This document shows positions 28,150-37,630 of a stretch of 64,000 bases of DNA, one piece after another (within the stretch, counting starts at the first letter, position 1; each line of letters starts with the position of its first letter). The stretch lies in assembly GCF_900109755.1 (NCBI RefSeq), contig NZ_FOAR01000023.1, forward strand, positions 29,276-93,275. Reading direction: 5' to 3'. The notes under the pieces are model-generated. The model had not been told where the DNA came from, searched no databases, and was given only the letters and a program-made list of their open reading frames with translations. The position numbers were made by a program, and so were the translations under genes. The stretch is from Pseudomonas agarici. Its GTDB lineage: Bacteria; Pseudomonadota; Gammaproteobacteria; Pseudomonadales; Pseudomonadaceae.

Positions 28150-28399
28150 CTGACTGGTGGAAGTTTGGCGTCGAGGCTATCAAATTCTTCTTCGACCTTA
28201 GCGGGCCTCCGCACAATAGGCCCTACTAGGCTTTTGTTCGCTACGTCGGAGATGCGACGAACCAACGAGGTGGTTTTCTTATGACCAAGAGATACAGCTG
28301 TTGTCAATGCGACAATGAAAAAGTTAAAGATGATTGCGGTATTGAAGGGTGCTGGAAGCTCATACGTGTTCTCACATAAATGCGAGCACACATTTGCAA

Positions 28400-29080
28400 A
28401 AAAGTGATCAGGAAATCACTATCGAAATAAATATCACCTTACCTATCCATTTCATCAGATCCTTACCTCTGGACCAAAGGCAATACTAAATTTTCAGGCC
28501 GGTCGTAAGCAAGCAAAGCCTGACGTATCTAATGATGGAGCAACGATTATAAATTCCACCATTAAAGATAATGACAACTGAACCAAACCCAATAATTACA
28601 GATTGAGCCCATTCAATTATCGAGGTAATGACTCCTTCTGCAAAATTGCATTACCCGGCTAGGGTAATGCCTGTGACCAAACGTTGCAAGAAATTGGATC
28701 CGAAAAATTATCACGGGTTTGTGACAATCAAAAAAACTCCATTATTCAGAGCGTTAACTCACGAATACGCATAACAATTTACGGCAGCTGCCTTCATGGC
28801 TATTCGGACTAACAAGCCTCTATTTTTGACATGGCGCAGGCATACAACAAGCATTTCTTGAATTGAATCTATACGCCCTTGCGAGCTTTTCTACAATCCA
28901 GCCGACGCCATCGAAAACATCAACGGTTTTCCAACGAACCAAAATGCTTGGGCCTAGCACACTCCAAAACCGTATACCAAAGCCTAGATGTTGCCATCTC
29001 ATGCGCCAAAGATTAGATAATTCAACAAAAATTACCCTCGGCGTTACTATTCAAAGACTCCCTTGTTTTTTTTAAATAAC
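28400..29080. other. AT-rich gene-free stretch
   Basis: About 680 bases without a convincing gene on either strand. It contains only short frames with no domain. It separates the relic zone from the biosynthetic cluster. Confidence 0.45.
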
Positions 29081-29083
29081 CGC

Positions 29084-29113
29084 TTGACATGAAAGTTAGG
29101 CTTTGGCCATATG
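29084..29113 (+). promoter_or_regulatory. Possible sigma-70 promoter of the biosynthetic cluster
   Basis: TTGACA at 29084-29089 is followed after 18 bases by CATATG at 29108-29113, a near match to a -35/-10 pair. It lies about 160 bases upstream of the oxoamine synthase start with no other gene between. Confidence 0.4.
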
Positions 29114-29270
29114 TGACCTTGCTTAGCCGACTACTCAACTCTTGGTAGTGACCAGCATCTGAGAAGCAAATCAGTTTGTTCACGATGAATCCTTATCGGT
29201 GTCTGGCAGCGCTCGGCGCATACGCAAAGGCAATTTTTATTGATGCTTGACCCAAGCTAATGGAAGGCTT

Positions 29271-30509
29271 ATGTCTGACTTGAAGAATCAATATATTAAT
29301 ACCGCAAGGACGGTCGAAATTGGCAATCCCTCCTGGCAACTCGCACAGAACTCCGGGTTGACCGATTTGAGTGTCAGACATGTCGAGCGCAGCCGCATGA
29401 TTGATCATAATGGGCACGCGTTCATGAACATGTGCTCCTGTTCGTATCTTGGGCTGGAAATCGACCCACGCCTGGCCAGATGGGCTGCGGACTATGTACT
29501 ACAAAGTGGCACTGTCAACCTGCCAACTTCCCGCATCCGGATCCGCCTGAAAGAACTGGATGAACTGGAGCAGGCCATGTCTGCCCACTTCAAGTGTAGC
29601 GCTTTCACCGCAACCTCATGCAGCGCGGGGATCGTCGCATCGCTGCCATTACTGGCAGGCGGAATTTTTACGGATGGGCAACGCCCGTTCATGATCTTCG
29701 ACAAGCATGCGCACTTTGCCTTGAACCAAGTCAAAGCGGTCTGTGGTGACGAGACTCAAGTGGTTACCTGCAACCACAATGATGTCGACTTCATTGAGGA
29801 AATGTGCAAACTCCACCCGTTGGTCGCCTATGTTGCCGACGGGGCCTACAGCATGGGCGGCAGCGCACCGATCGAGCGTCTCCTGCAACTGCAGGACAAG
29901 TACGGGCTATTCCTCTATTTTGACGACTCGCACTCGTTGAGCGCCTATGGCGAGAAGGGCGAGGGCTACATTCGCACCTTTATGCCGGAACTCAATCCAC
30001 GGACAATACTGGTGTATTCCTTGGCCAAGGCCTTCGGGGCCAACGGCGGTGGAATTTTCATGTCCGAACGGGCGAATTACCAACAGGTCTTCCGCCGCTT
30101 CGGCGGACCGATGTCCTATTCACAGTATGTCAATCCAGCCACCATCGGTGCCTCAATGGCTTCGCTGGATATTCATCAATCTCCCGAACTAGGTGCACTA
30201 CAGAAAAAGCTCAACTCCAACATCCAGCTGTTCGACAGCCTGTTCCCTACTGAGCATGCGGGGTCTGGCTTGCCGATTCGCGTCGTTCCTCTGGACAGCC
30301 CCGACATGGCGATAGGAGTTTCCGAGGGTGTGTTCAAGCGCGGCTACTACACCTCTGCCGTGTTCTTCCCGATTGTAGCCAGAAACAAGTCAGGGCTGCG
30401 CGTGATGATGCGTGCTGACATGTCTCATGAGGACATCCATGGTTTCTGTGCGGCCGTACGCGCCGAGGTCGAGCGAGCCCGTCAGGGTTTGCCGGTTGCC
30501 CATGGTTGA
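29271..30509 (+). CDS. Alpha-oxoamine synthase-type PLP enzyme (KBL/KAPA-synthase family)
   Basis: Enzymes of this family condense an amino acid with an acyl thioester, losing CO2 to give an aminoketone. The 412-residue protein has the fold-type I PLP signs: NMCSCSYLGLEIDPRL near the N-terminus, the cofactor-contact motif YFDDSHSLSAYGEKGEG, and the PLP-lysine region VYSLAKAFGANGGGIF. The Lys context differs from the usual SKALG, so it is a divergent member. The ATG at 29271 follows GGAAGG and is preferred to a codon at 29247. It is the first gene of the putative cluster. Substrates are unknown. Confidence 0.85.
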   Translation: MSDLKNQYINTARTVEIGNPSWQLAQNSGLTDLSVRHVERSRMIDHNGHAFMNMCSCSYLGLEIDPRLARWAADYVLQSGTVNLPTSRIRIRLKELDELEQAMSAHFKCSAFTATSCSAGIVASLPLLAGGIFTDGQRPFMIFDKHAHFALNQVKAVCGDETQVVTCNHNDVDFIEEMCKLHPLVAYVADGAYSMGGSAPIERLLQLQDKYGLFLYFDDSHSLSAYGEKGEGYIRTFMPELNPRTILVYSLAKAFGANGGGIFMSERANYQQVFRRFGGPMSYSQYVNPATIGASMASLDIHQSPELGALQKKLNSNIQLFDSLFPTEHAGSGLPIRVVPLDSPDMAIGVSEGVFKRGYYTSAVFFPIVARNKSGLRVMMRADMSHEDIHGFCAAVRAEVERARQGLPVAHG

Positions 30510-30513
30510 GTGC

Positions 30514-30606
30514 ATGACGATGAACCGTATTCCGGTGGGCAGCAATAGTCGTTGGATCACACGACTCAAGGATGGATCGATGTTGTCTTTGAAACCCTAT
30601 GGCTAG
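30514..30606 (+). CDS. Possible 30-residue peptide between cluster genes
   Basis: This small frame starts 5 bases after the oxoamine synthase stop and ends 13 bases before the ATP-grasp start. The peptide has basic and aromatic residues (NSRWITRLKDGS, ending LKPYG). No strong ribosome site precedes it. It could be a coupling peptide, a precursor peptide for the ligase, or chance. Confidence 0.25.
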   Translation: MTMNRIPVGSNSRWITRLKDGSMLSLKPYG

Positions 30607-30619
30607 GAAGCCAAGTGCT

Positions 30620-31837
30620 ATGAAGTCTATTTTACTGCTCGATGTTGGTAACCCGTTATACCGTGAGTTCGCGCTAGCCTCTCTGGCGCGTCAGGCTCCG
30701 GTGGTCCTGGTGGGTACCAGCCTGCCCGAATGGGCCAAGTGCTACGTCACGCACTGGATAGATATCGACCCGGAACAGGTTGACGAGATCGCCGCCCAGG
30801 TCGAACAACGCGGTATCGACTTGTTCATGGTGGTCACCTACTACGAATTCTACGTCGAGGCTGTGGCATTGTTGTCCGCCCGCTTCGGGCTGCGTGGCAA
30901 TAGCCTGGATACTGCCCGTATGAGCCGAGACAAACGCCTGATGCGCGACGCATTTGCCCGGCACGATGTGTCGTCGCCCGTATCAGTGCTCGCCATGACC
31001 GATGAGGAAATTGTCACGGCAGCACGGCAGATCGGTTTTCCGGTGGTCATCAAGCCGAGAAAGCTGGCCGGCAGCATCGGCGTTGTGCTGGCTCAAACCG
31101 AGCAGGCTCTTCAAGCGGCCATCAAGGCCAGGCAGGCTAGCGAAAAACAGATACGTACCCGCAGCGCCATCATGCACGAGACGCTGGTGGAAACCTATGT
31201 CGATGTGCCAGAAATCAGTGTTGAGAGTGTGGTGGTCGACGGCGAGGTGAATATCGTTGCCGTGACTCAGAAGCGCCTCGGCCCGCCACCTTACTTCGAG
31301 GAAATCGGTCACCTGGTCTCTTTTGAGCCGGGCGGGCAGGAACTGCCACCAGCGGTGGTGGTCTTGGTGATCGCGGCCCATCGAGCGCTGAGCGTGCAAT
31401 GGGGAATCACGCATACGGAGATTCGTCTAGGCAAGGATGGTGCGAAAGTTATCGAGTTGGCGACCCGAGCCGGAGGAGATCAAATACTGAAGCTAGTAGA
31501 GCTCGCCAGCGGCCTGGATCTGTTCAAACTGTTGGTGGATGGCTTCCGAGGCGTGCCCCTGGACCTGCGATCGACGCGCCATCGAGTAGCCGCTATCGAC
31601 TTCATCTACCCCCCCCGTGCGGGAGTGCTGGACAAGATACAAGCTGCCGAGATCTTACAGCCCGCAGGGATCACGTCGCAATTGGTCGTCGAGGCCGCCA
31701 TCGGCAGTACCTTGGAGGTTCCGCCGCAGGCTTTTCTCGATCGAGCCGCGTTTATTATCACCCAGGCGGACACTGTGCACGCGTGCATCGCAGCAAGCAC
31801 GGCGCACGTTCGTGGCATTCAGGTAGTTCTCAAATGA
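30620..31837 (+). CDS. ATP-grasp carboxylate-amine ligase
   Basis: ATP-grasp ligases make an amide bond by way of an acyl phosphate. The 405-residue protein has the family pattern: preATP-grasp domain (ILLLDVGNPLYREFALASLA), lysine segments GFPVVIKPRKLAGSIGVVLA and ISVESVVVDGEVNIVAVTQK, and the metal-binding end THTEIRLGKDGAKVIELATR (E and R residues). It is similar in kind to BacD-like or PurK-like ligases that form dipeptides. The ATG at 30620 follows AGGAAG. It overlaps the MFS gene by four bases. Confidence 0.88.
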   Translation: MKSILLLDVGNPLYREFALASLARQAPVVLVGTSLPEWAKCYVTHWIDIDPEQVDEIAAQVEQRGIDLFMVVTYYEFYVEAVALLSARFGLRGNSLDTARMSRDKRLMRDAFARHDVSSPVSVLAMTDEEIVTAARQIGFPVVIKPRKLAGSIGVVLAQTEQALQAAIKARQASEKQIRTRSAIMHETLVETYVDVPEISVESVVVDGEVNIVAVTQKRLGPPPYFEEIGHLVSFEPGGQELPPAVVVLVIAAHRALSVQWGITHTEIRLGKDGAKVIELATRAGGDQILKLVELASGLDLFKLLVDGFRGVPLDLRSTRHRVAAIDFIYPPRAGVLDKIQAAEILQPAGITSQLVVEAAIGSTLEVPPQAFLDRAAFIITQADTVHACIAASTAHVRGIQVVLK

Positions 31838-32913
31838 GAGGACTCATCAGAGGCGTGGCGCTGCCGACGACTATGCACAATATCATCGCTCTGCGTCTGC
31901 TTTTCGTCATGGCCAATGCACTGGGGCCGTTCGCTGCCTTGTTCTTCAACCGCCACTATCAGCTCGATGGCCCGGCCGTGGCGCTGGTGATTACTCTCGC
32001 ATCGGCGTTCTACCTCACGGGCAATCTGTTGGGAGGAGCGTTTGCCAGTCGCTACGCCTTTCGCCCGTTGTTACTCGGTACATCTTCGTGCTCATCTATC
32101 TTTCTAGTACTCGCGATGGTGTTCACTACCCCGCACCTGTCGATCATCATGGTGCTGCTGTTCATATTGTGCGCAGGAGTAATCACGCCAACGTTCAGCA
32201 TGCTGACCTCATTGGCGACCACTGACGCCAACCGCATCGCGTCCTTCGGCTATTTGCATCTGGCCAGCAACTTAGGCTCGGCACTGCTGTTTGTAATCGG
32301 TGGTTATCTACTCGGTCTGCACAGTCAGTACCTAATGGTATTCGCCGCTAGTCTGAGCGTTGCGTGCTTACTGGCAAGTGCCCTGCTAGCGCTGCCCGAG
32401 CGACTGGTTCATGGACCGCAGGCGCGACAGGGGATCTTGCGCGACATGATAGACATGCCAAAGATCGTGGTCGTTGCCGGAGCACTATTTTTCGCGTTGT
32501 CGATACTGGACGCGCAGCGTGAGTATCAGTTGCCACTTTGGCTAGATCTGAGGGCCGTTGACAGCTCAGCGAGCACGTTCGCAACCATAGGGCTCGTTAA
32601 TGCGTTACTGGTCATCCTGATTACTCAACCCTTGATCGCCTTGACCTCTCGATTCAGCACGCTCACCAATCTGGCCATGGCGAGCATTTTCTACGGTATC
32701 GGATTTGGCGCTTACGCGTTCTTCGAGCATGCCGCGCTGATCCTGTCATTCGTCTTCTTCTGGACGATGGGGGAGATTCTTGGCATCACCCATATCACCG
32801 CGCTGAGCTGGAGCCTCTACGGATTGTTTGGGCTTGCACTAGGAAGTGCCTGCCTGTTTGCTGTGGTCCGGGGAGTTTCGACTTCGCAGGTTTCTTCATC
32901 GCGAAGCAGTTGA
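31834..32913 (+). CDS. MFS exporter of the cluster
   Basis: The 359-residue protein has about ten hydrophobic segments of the major facilitator fold, starting LRLLFVMANALGPFAALFFN. The start ATG overlaps the ligase stop (ATGA), showing coupled translation, so the much longer frame from 31399 is not used. It is shorter than most 12-helix MFS proteins, and the final part after ITHITALSWSLYGLFG seems compressed, so a deletion near the 3' end is possible. It probably exports the cluster product. Confidence 0.82.
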   Translation: MRGLIRGVALPTTMHNIIALRLLFVMANALGPFAALFFNRHYQLDGPAVALVITLASAFYLTGNLLGGAFASRYAFRPLLLGTSSCSSIFLVLAMVFTTPHLSIIMVLLFILCAGVITPTFSMLTSLATTDANRIASFGYLHLASNLGSALLFVIGGYLLGLHSQYLMVFAASLSVACLLASALLALPERLVHGPQARQGILRDMIDMPKIVVVAGALFFALSILDAQREYQLPLWLDLRAVDSSASTFATIGLVNALLVILITQPLIALTSRFSTLTNLAMASIFYGIGFGAYAFFEHAALILSFVFFWTMGEILGITHITALSWSLYGLFGLALGSACLFAVVRGVSTSQVSSSRSS

Positions 32914-32963
32914 GCCGGGAGGCTCGTTCGTTTCAGACATCAAAAGGAAAAGGTGTATTCAGC

Positions 32964-34025
32964 ATGAGTGAGGTACCGCCGCAAGACCTGTATGACCGCT
33001 TGTACCGTGGCAATCCGAGTCTGGTCAAAACCCGTGATTTCGAAGACGTCGACGTTAGGACTAACAACCTGATCTTTGCATTTCTGGTGCTGGTCAACCT
33101 TTACCAGTTCTTCATCGCCCCTCTGCTGTTATCGATAACCCCCTGGTTCATGCTGACCCTGCTACCGACCCTTCTGTTCTCTTCGACTACAGGTGTGATG
33201 GTGCATGAAGCGATCCATGGATTGCTGCATTCGGATGCTCGCAGAAACCGGCGCATGGGGCAGGTAATGGCGGTATTCATGGGCATCGCCTATGACTTGC
33301 AACGTTTCGATCATCTGCGCCATCACCGTATCAGCCGTACAGAGAATGATTGCGATGAGATCTATATCGCTCCTCATCCATCGAGGCGCAGGGTATTAAA
33401 CTATTACTATCGCAAGTTGTTTGGTGCCTACTGGCATGATTTCGTACTAAGTGCGGTCGTATGTTTCCTGCCAATCCGATTCATCTTTCCGATCATGAGT
33501 TTCATCTACGGCTCGACAATTGAGCAGGCAGATCATTCGGCTTTATCCATCACCCTGCGCAACAAGAAGTTGAGTGCGCTGCGTACCGAGGGTGCATGTA
33601 TCTTGCTGTTGTTGGGCTGCAGTGCTTATTTATATGACGGCAACTTGTGGGTGCTAGTGGTTCTCTACTTGCTCAGAGCCTTAATTCTCACGGTGCTGGA
33701 CAGCTTTGCCCACTACCAGACCCCAATCAATGACTCGCTGTTCGCACGCAACGTGAAGGTACCGATTTTCTTCGAGCGAGTGTGTTTGATGAACTTTAAC
33801 TACCATGGCGCTCATCATATTTTCCCCACAGTTCCATGGCGCAAAATCCCACAATATATGCATCTTTTTGAGCCTGATTTCTGCTTGATTACCCACGGTA
33901 GCCTGTTACGGTCACTGAAAGCCAAATATAAGCCGCCTCGGGCCTTCAGTGTGTGGCCCAATGGCTGGTTGGCAGGAGGCCGTAAAGAGAAAGAAGGCTG
34001 CTCGAATCCGACCGGCTTGTCCTAA
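32964..34025 (+). CDS. Membrane fatty-acid-desaturase-type di-iron enzyme
   Basis: This 353-residue integral membrane protein carries the three histidine clusters of the desaturase/hydroxylase family: HEAIHG, HLRHH and HGAHH (in NYHGAHHIFP), plus a further His in FAHYQ. Hydrophobic segments surround the boxes. In a biosynthetic cluster such enzymes introduce double or triple bonds or hydroxyls into an alkyl chain. The ATG at 32964 is preferred; the frame is open to 32910, next to the MFS stop. The substrate could be the acyl part used by the oxoamine synthase, which is inference. Confidence 0.85.
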   Translation: MSEVPPQDLYDRLYRGNPSLVKTRDFEDVDVRTNNLIFAFLVLVNLYQFFIAPLLLSITPWFMLTLLPTLLFSSTTGVMVHEAIHGLLHSDARRNRRMGQVMAVFMGIAYDLQRFDHLRHHRISRTENDCDEIYIAPHPSRRRVLNYYYRKLFGAYWHDFVLSAVVCFLPIRFIFPIMSFIYGSTIEQADHSALSITLRNKKLSALRTEGACILLLLGCSAYLYDGNLWVLVVLYLLRALILTVLDSFAHYQTPINDSLFARNVKVPIFFERVCLMNFNYHGAHHIFPTVPWRKIPQYMHLFEPDFCLITHGSLLRSLKAKYKPPRAFSVWPNGWLAGGRKEKEGCSNPTGLS

Positions 34026-34135
34026 GCACCTGCACCGGCGTCAGGTGAAGTTCAGTCGACCGAGTGATGTCCAACAAAAACGCATGAGTCGAGCAGTTGA
34101 TTGCCACTCGGCGCCAGTAACATTGAGGAGTGCCT

Positions 34136-36730
34136 ATGCGGCAGCAGTATGATCCAGTCTGGGTTGAAAGCACGGTTCAAGCCAAATGGCTTCGCGATGA
34201 AGTCTTCAAGGCTGTCGAAGACGAGAGTCGGCCAAAATTCTATGCCTGCTCCATGCTGCCCTACCCATCCGGGAAATTGCATATGGGCCATGTGCGTAAT
34301 TACACGATCAATGACATGTTGGCCCGTCACTTGCGCATGAAGGGCTATAACGTTCTGATGCCGATGGGGTGGGATGCATTCGGCCTGCCGGCTGAAAATG
34401 CCGCCATGCAGTCGGGAGTGCCCCCGGCCGAATGGACACGGATGAACATCGCCGATATGAAATCGCAGATGCAACCGCTCGGCCTGGCGTTCGACTGGTC
34501 AAGGGAAATCGCCACCTGCGATCCGCAATACTACAAGTGGAACCAGTGGTTTTTCCTGAGGCTGCTGGAAAAGGGCTTGGCCTACAAGAAAACCCAGGTC
34601 GTCAACTGGGACCCCGTCGATCAGACCGTGCTAGCCAATGAGCAGGTGGTGGATGGGCGGGGTTGGCGATCCGGGGCACTGGTAGAGAAACGCGAGATTC
34701 CCGGCTATTACCTGCGCATCACGCAGTATGGCGAAGAGTTGCTGTCGGCCATCGATACCCTGGACGGCTGGCCTGACATGGTTCGCAGCATGCAGCGCAA
34801 CTGGATTGGCAAGACCAGTGGCGTGCGCCTGGCCTTCCTGCACGGGATCGAAGATGCCGGCGGGCAGTTGATCGACGCGGGTAAGCTGTGGGTGTTCACC
34901 ACGCGCGTCGAAACGCTGATGGGTGTGACGTTCTGCGCTATCTCTCCTGATCATCCCTTGGCCAAGCGAGCCATCGAGCTCGAACCTGGCCTCGAACCAC
35001 AAGTGCAGGTGTACCGGCAGTCGGCACAGGCCAGCCCTGCAGCCGGCGCACAGGCGAAACTTGGCATTTGGAGCGGCTTGCATGTCGAGCATCCATTAAC
35101 CGGGGAACCGATCGCCGTCTGGATCACCAATTATGTGCTCGGTGAATATGGCGAAGGCGCCTTGATGGGAGTGCCGGCCCACGATGAGCGTGATTTCGAC
35201 TTTGCCCGCCAATACGGCTTGCCCATGCGGCCTGTCATCGCCTTCAAAGGGGCGGCTCATGACCCTGCCGCATGGTCGGATAGCTACGCCAGCAGGGAAG
35301 GTCGCCTGATCAATTCCGGCGCCTACGATGGCCTCACGGTGGATATGGCGTCCGTGGCGATCGTCGATGCCCTGGCCGAGCGCGGATGCGGCGAGCACGC
35401 CACAACTTGGCGTTTGAGGGACTGGGGCATCTCCCGGCAGCGCTACTGGGGAACACCGATTCCAATTATCCATTGCGAACACTGCGGCGATGTGCCGGTA
35501 CCTTATGCAGATCTGCCAGTGGTATTGCCGACTGACTGCATTCCCGACGGCAGTGGCAATCCGTTGGAGCAGCATGATGCGTTTCGACACGTCGCGTGTC
35601 CGCGTTGTGCCGCACCCGCATTGCGGGAGACGGACACCATGGATACCTTCGTCGACTCTAGCTGGTACTTCATGCGCTACTGCGACCCGGACTGCCACAC
35701 CTCGATGGTCGGGCCTGGCAGTCGCTACTGGATGCCCATCGACCAGTACATCGGCGGCATAGAGCACGCAGTGCTGCATCTGCTCTATGCCAGGTTCTGG
35801 ACTAGGGCGATGCGCGACGAAGGGTTGGTGGACTTCAGTGAGCCGTTCAAGAACCTGTTCACCCAAGGCATGCTGCTGCGGGAGAGTTACTACCGCAAGG
35901 CCGAAGACGGCAGCCGGCGCTGGTTCTACCCCTCCGAAGTATCGGTCAACTACGATGAGAAAGGCCGCCCGGTGAGTGCCACAGCGTTCGAAGATGGCTT
36001 GCCCGTGAGTCTGGGCGGGGTGGAGAAGATGTCCAAATCTAAGAACAACGTGGTCGAGCCCAAGGACATCATCAACCGGTTCGGCGCGGACACAGCCCGA
36101 CTGTTCACCATCTTCGCAGGGCCACCGGACCAGAGCACGATCTGGAGTGACAGCGGTGTTGAAGGGGCTTATCGCTTCCTGCGCCGTCTCTGGAGCGTTG
36201 CCGTTGACGAGCAAACTCGCTGGGACGAAGGTGGCGACCTGGAGACGGATACCACGCAAGCCAGCCGCGTGCGTTTCGAGATCCATGGCTTGCTGCAGCA
36301 GATTAACAACGATTATGAGCGCCTGCAGTACAACACCGTCGTTTCGGGCGCCATGAAGATGCTCAAGGTGCTTGAAGGAGCCCGCAGCGCTGGCCGCCAG
36401 GTCTGCCGGGAAACCCTGTCCATTCTCCTGCAGGTGCTCCATCCGGTAACTCCGCATATTTCCCAGGTACTCTGGGAAGCGCTGGCATTCCCTGGCGCGA
36501 TCCATGACAGTGCCTGGCCGACTCCGGACAGCGAAGCCCTGAAACAGGATGAAGTGAAGATGATGGTGCAGGTAAACGGCAAGCTGCGCGGGGAGATTCT
36601 CGTCCAGGCCGACGCAGACCATGACACGATCCGTGGCCAAGCGCTCTGCGACAAGGTATTGAGTAAGTATCTAGAAGGCGCTGGAAGAATGATCGTGGTG
36701 CCTAACCGATTGGTGAACTTCATCGTCTGA
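34136..36730 (+). CDS. leuS: Leucyl-tRNA synthetase, probable second (resistance-type) copy
   Basis: The 864-residue protein is a complete class I LeuRS: HIGH motif as HMGH (PYPSGKLHMGHVRNYTIND), the CP1 editing domain with TTRVETLMG and VPAHDERDF, the zinc-type insert, KMSKS (EKMSKSKNN) and the C-terminal tRNA domain. From memory the housekeeping Pseudomonas LeuRS is next to lptE and holA and has a different N-terminus; this one matches betaproteobacterial LeuRS wording better (PKFYACSMLPYPSGK, DPVDQTVLANEQV). In the editing motif the usual TTRxDT is TTRVET, an Asp-to-Glu change. It closes the cluster, starts after GAGGAG at ATG 34136 and is followed by a strong terminator. A self-resistance role is inferred. 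Confidence 0.93.
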   Translation: MRQQYDPVWVESTVQAKWLRDEVFKAVEDESRPKFYACSMLPYPSGKLHMGHVRNYTINDMLARHLRMKGYNVLMPMGWDAFGLPAENAAMQSGVPPAEWTRMNIADMKSQMQPLGLAFDWSREIATCDPQYYKWNQWFFLRLLEKGLAYKKTQVVNWDPVDQTVLANEQVVDGRGWRSGALVEKREIPGYYLRITQYGEELLSAIDTLDGWPDMVRSMQRNWIGKTSGVRLAFLHGIEDAGGQLIDAGKLWVFTTRVETLMGVTFCAISPDHPLAKRAIELEPGLEPQVQVYRQSAQASPAAGAQAKLGIWSGLHVEHPLTGEPIAVWITNYVLGEYGEGALMGVPAHDERDFDFARQYGLPMRPVIAFKGAAHDPAAWSDSYASREGRLINSGAYDGLTVDMASVAIVDALAERGCGEHATTWRLRDWGISRQRYWGTPIPIIHCEHCGDVPVPYADLPVVLPTDCIPDGSGNPLEQHDAFRHVACPRCAAPALRETDTMDTFVDSSWYFMRYCDPDCHTSMVGPGSRYWMPIDQYIGGIEHAVLHLLYARFWTRAMRDEGLVDFSEPFKNLFTQGMLLRESYYRKAEDGSRRWFYPSEVSVNYDEKGRPVSATAFEDGLPVSLGGVEKMSKSKNNVVEPKDIINRFGADTARLFTIFAGPPDQSTIWSDSGVEGAYRFLRRLWSVAVDEQTRWDEGGDLETDTTQASRVRFEIHGLLQQINNDYERLQYNTVVSGAMKMLKVLEGARSAGRQVCRETLSILLQVLHPVTPHISQVLWEALAFPGAIHDSAWPTPDSEALKQDEVKMMVQVNGKLRGEILVQADADHDTIRGQALCDKVLSKYLEGAGRMIVVPNRLVNFIV

Positions 36731-36758
36731 CGTTGTGGGCTACCTGTGAAAACCAGAA

Positions 36759-36789
36759 AGCCGGCATTTTCTGAAAATGCCGGCTTTTT
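36759..36789 (+). terminator. Rho-independent terminator of the leuS cluster
   Basis: A perfect 12-base-pair stem (AGCCGGCATTTT / AAAATGCCGGCT) with a 3-base loop is followed by T residues. It lies 29 bases after the leuS stop. Confidence 0.9.
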
Positions 36790-36859
36790 CGTTCAGTTTC
36801 AGCGCACGCTCGTTGGAGAGCGTATCAAAGCGGCTGAAACGAATATACCTGTTGCCGCT

Positions 36860-37045
36860 GATGCGGTTAGTATTTTACTCGAAACGTCGGTGACGTCCTT
36901 CGGCCGATTTTGCCGGCGATCACAGATCCGTGTCGTGCTGATATTTGCGCGGCCCAGTCAAGCCTGGACCTTGGCGATGTCCGCCTCATGCTCCACGGCA
37001 TTGGTTGCGGCCGTAGCGCGCAAACCGTACACGCCGAGGCCGACG
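36860..37045 (-). pseudogene. Tyrosine recombinase C-terminal relic, inactive
   Basis: The minus strand reads VYGLRATAATNAVEHEADI, then AKVQA, a TGA stop where W is expected, then LGRANISTTRICDRRQ. This matches the C-terminal catalytic block of XerC/D-like site-specific integrases. The catalytic Tyr (expected RIYDRR) is Cys. A frameshift follows. The gene is dead, and its N-terminal part is replaced by the IS3 remnant at about 37040. Confidence 0.75.
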
Positions 37046-37630
37046 ACCTCGATGCCGGCCACACTCTTCACCGACCTCTCGCAGATCGTCATGGATTTTG
37101 CGATAGCCATACACTCCGCCGCTCTCCAGCCATGAATGCTTGATCAAACCCAGCAATCGCTGGTCGTCTTTAGCGCGTGCAGATTGCGGCTCAGACAACC
37201 AGGCGTAATAACCGCTGGGGTGGACTTTCAGAGTCAGGCAAAGCCGTCGAATGGAATAGTCGCCCGCGCGCTGCTTGATAAAGGCGTACTTCAGCCGCAC
37301 TCCTTGGCAAAGTACGCGGCGGCCTTTTTAAGATGTCTCGCTCTTCAGTGACCCGCTTGAGTTCTGCTCGCAGACGACGCAGTTCAGCGTGCTGATCATC
37401 GTCCTGCTGCCGTTCTTCTTGATGTTTGCTGTAGCGCTTTATCCAGGCGTAGAGGCTATGCGTCGACACGCCAAGACGGGCCGCTACATCAGCGACAGGC
37501 AGCTTCTTTTCGGTCACTTGATTGACCGCTTGGATTTTGAATTCTTCGGGATAACGCGGGTTGCTCATGGCACCTCCTGATTGGCCTCAGTTTAAGGCAT
37601 GGAGGTGTCTACGGAACCTGGGGCGATTCA
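37040..37630 (-). mobile_element. IS3-family insertion sequence remnant (orfA and partial orfB)
   Basis: OrfA (37568 downward) starts MSNPRYPEEFKIQAVNQVTE and has the helix-turn-helix AARLGVSTHSLYAWIKRY and leucine zipper ELRRLRAELKRVTEERDIL. OrfB begins VKYAFIKQRAGDY-like and carries SGYYAWLSEP and VYGYRKIHDDL, then breaks off at ECGRHR, where recombinase sequence begins. The catalytic DDE domain is missing. The preserved terminal repeat includes GGTTCCGTAGACACC around 37605-37620. This end cuts the integrase at 37609. Confidence 0.8.

Noticed and set aside
28074..28391. 105-codon frame as an RHS tip toxin
   Set aside because: It lies upstream of, not after, the RHS repeats on the minus strand and has no known toxin pattern; mentioned only as unassigned.
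31399..31833. Long N-terminal extension of the cluster MFS protein
   Set aside because: It overlaps the ATP-grasp gene in another phase; the ATGA overlap at 31834 is the natural start.
35096..36640. 514-codon minus-strand frame opposite leuS
   Set aside because: Shadow of the leuS coding sequence, which shows HMGH and KMSKS on the plus strand.
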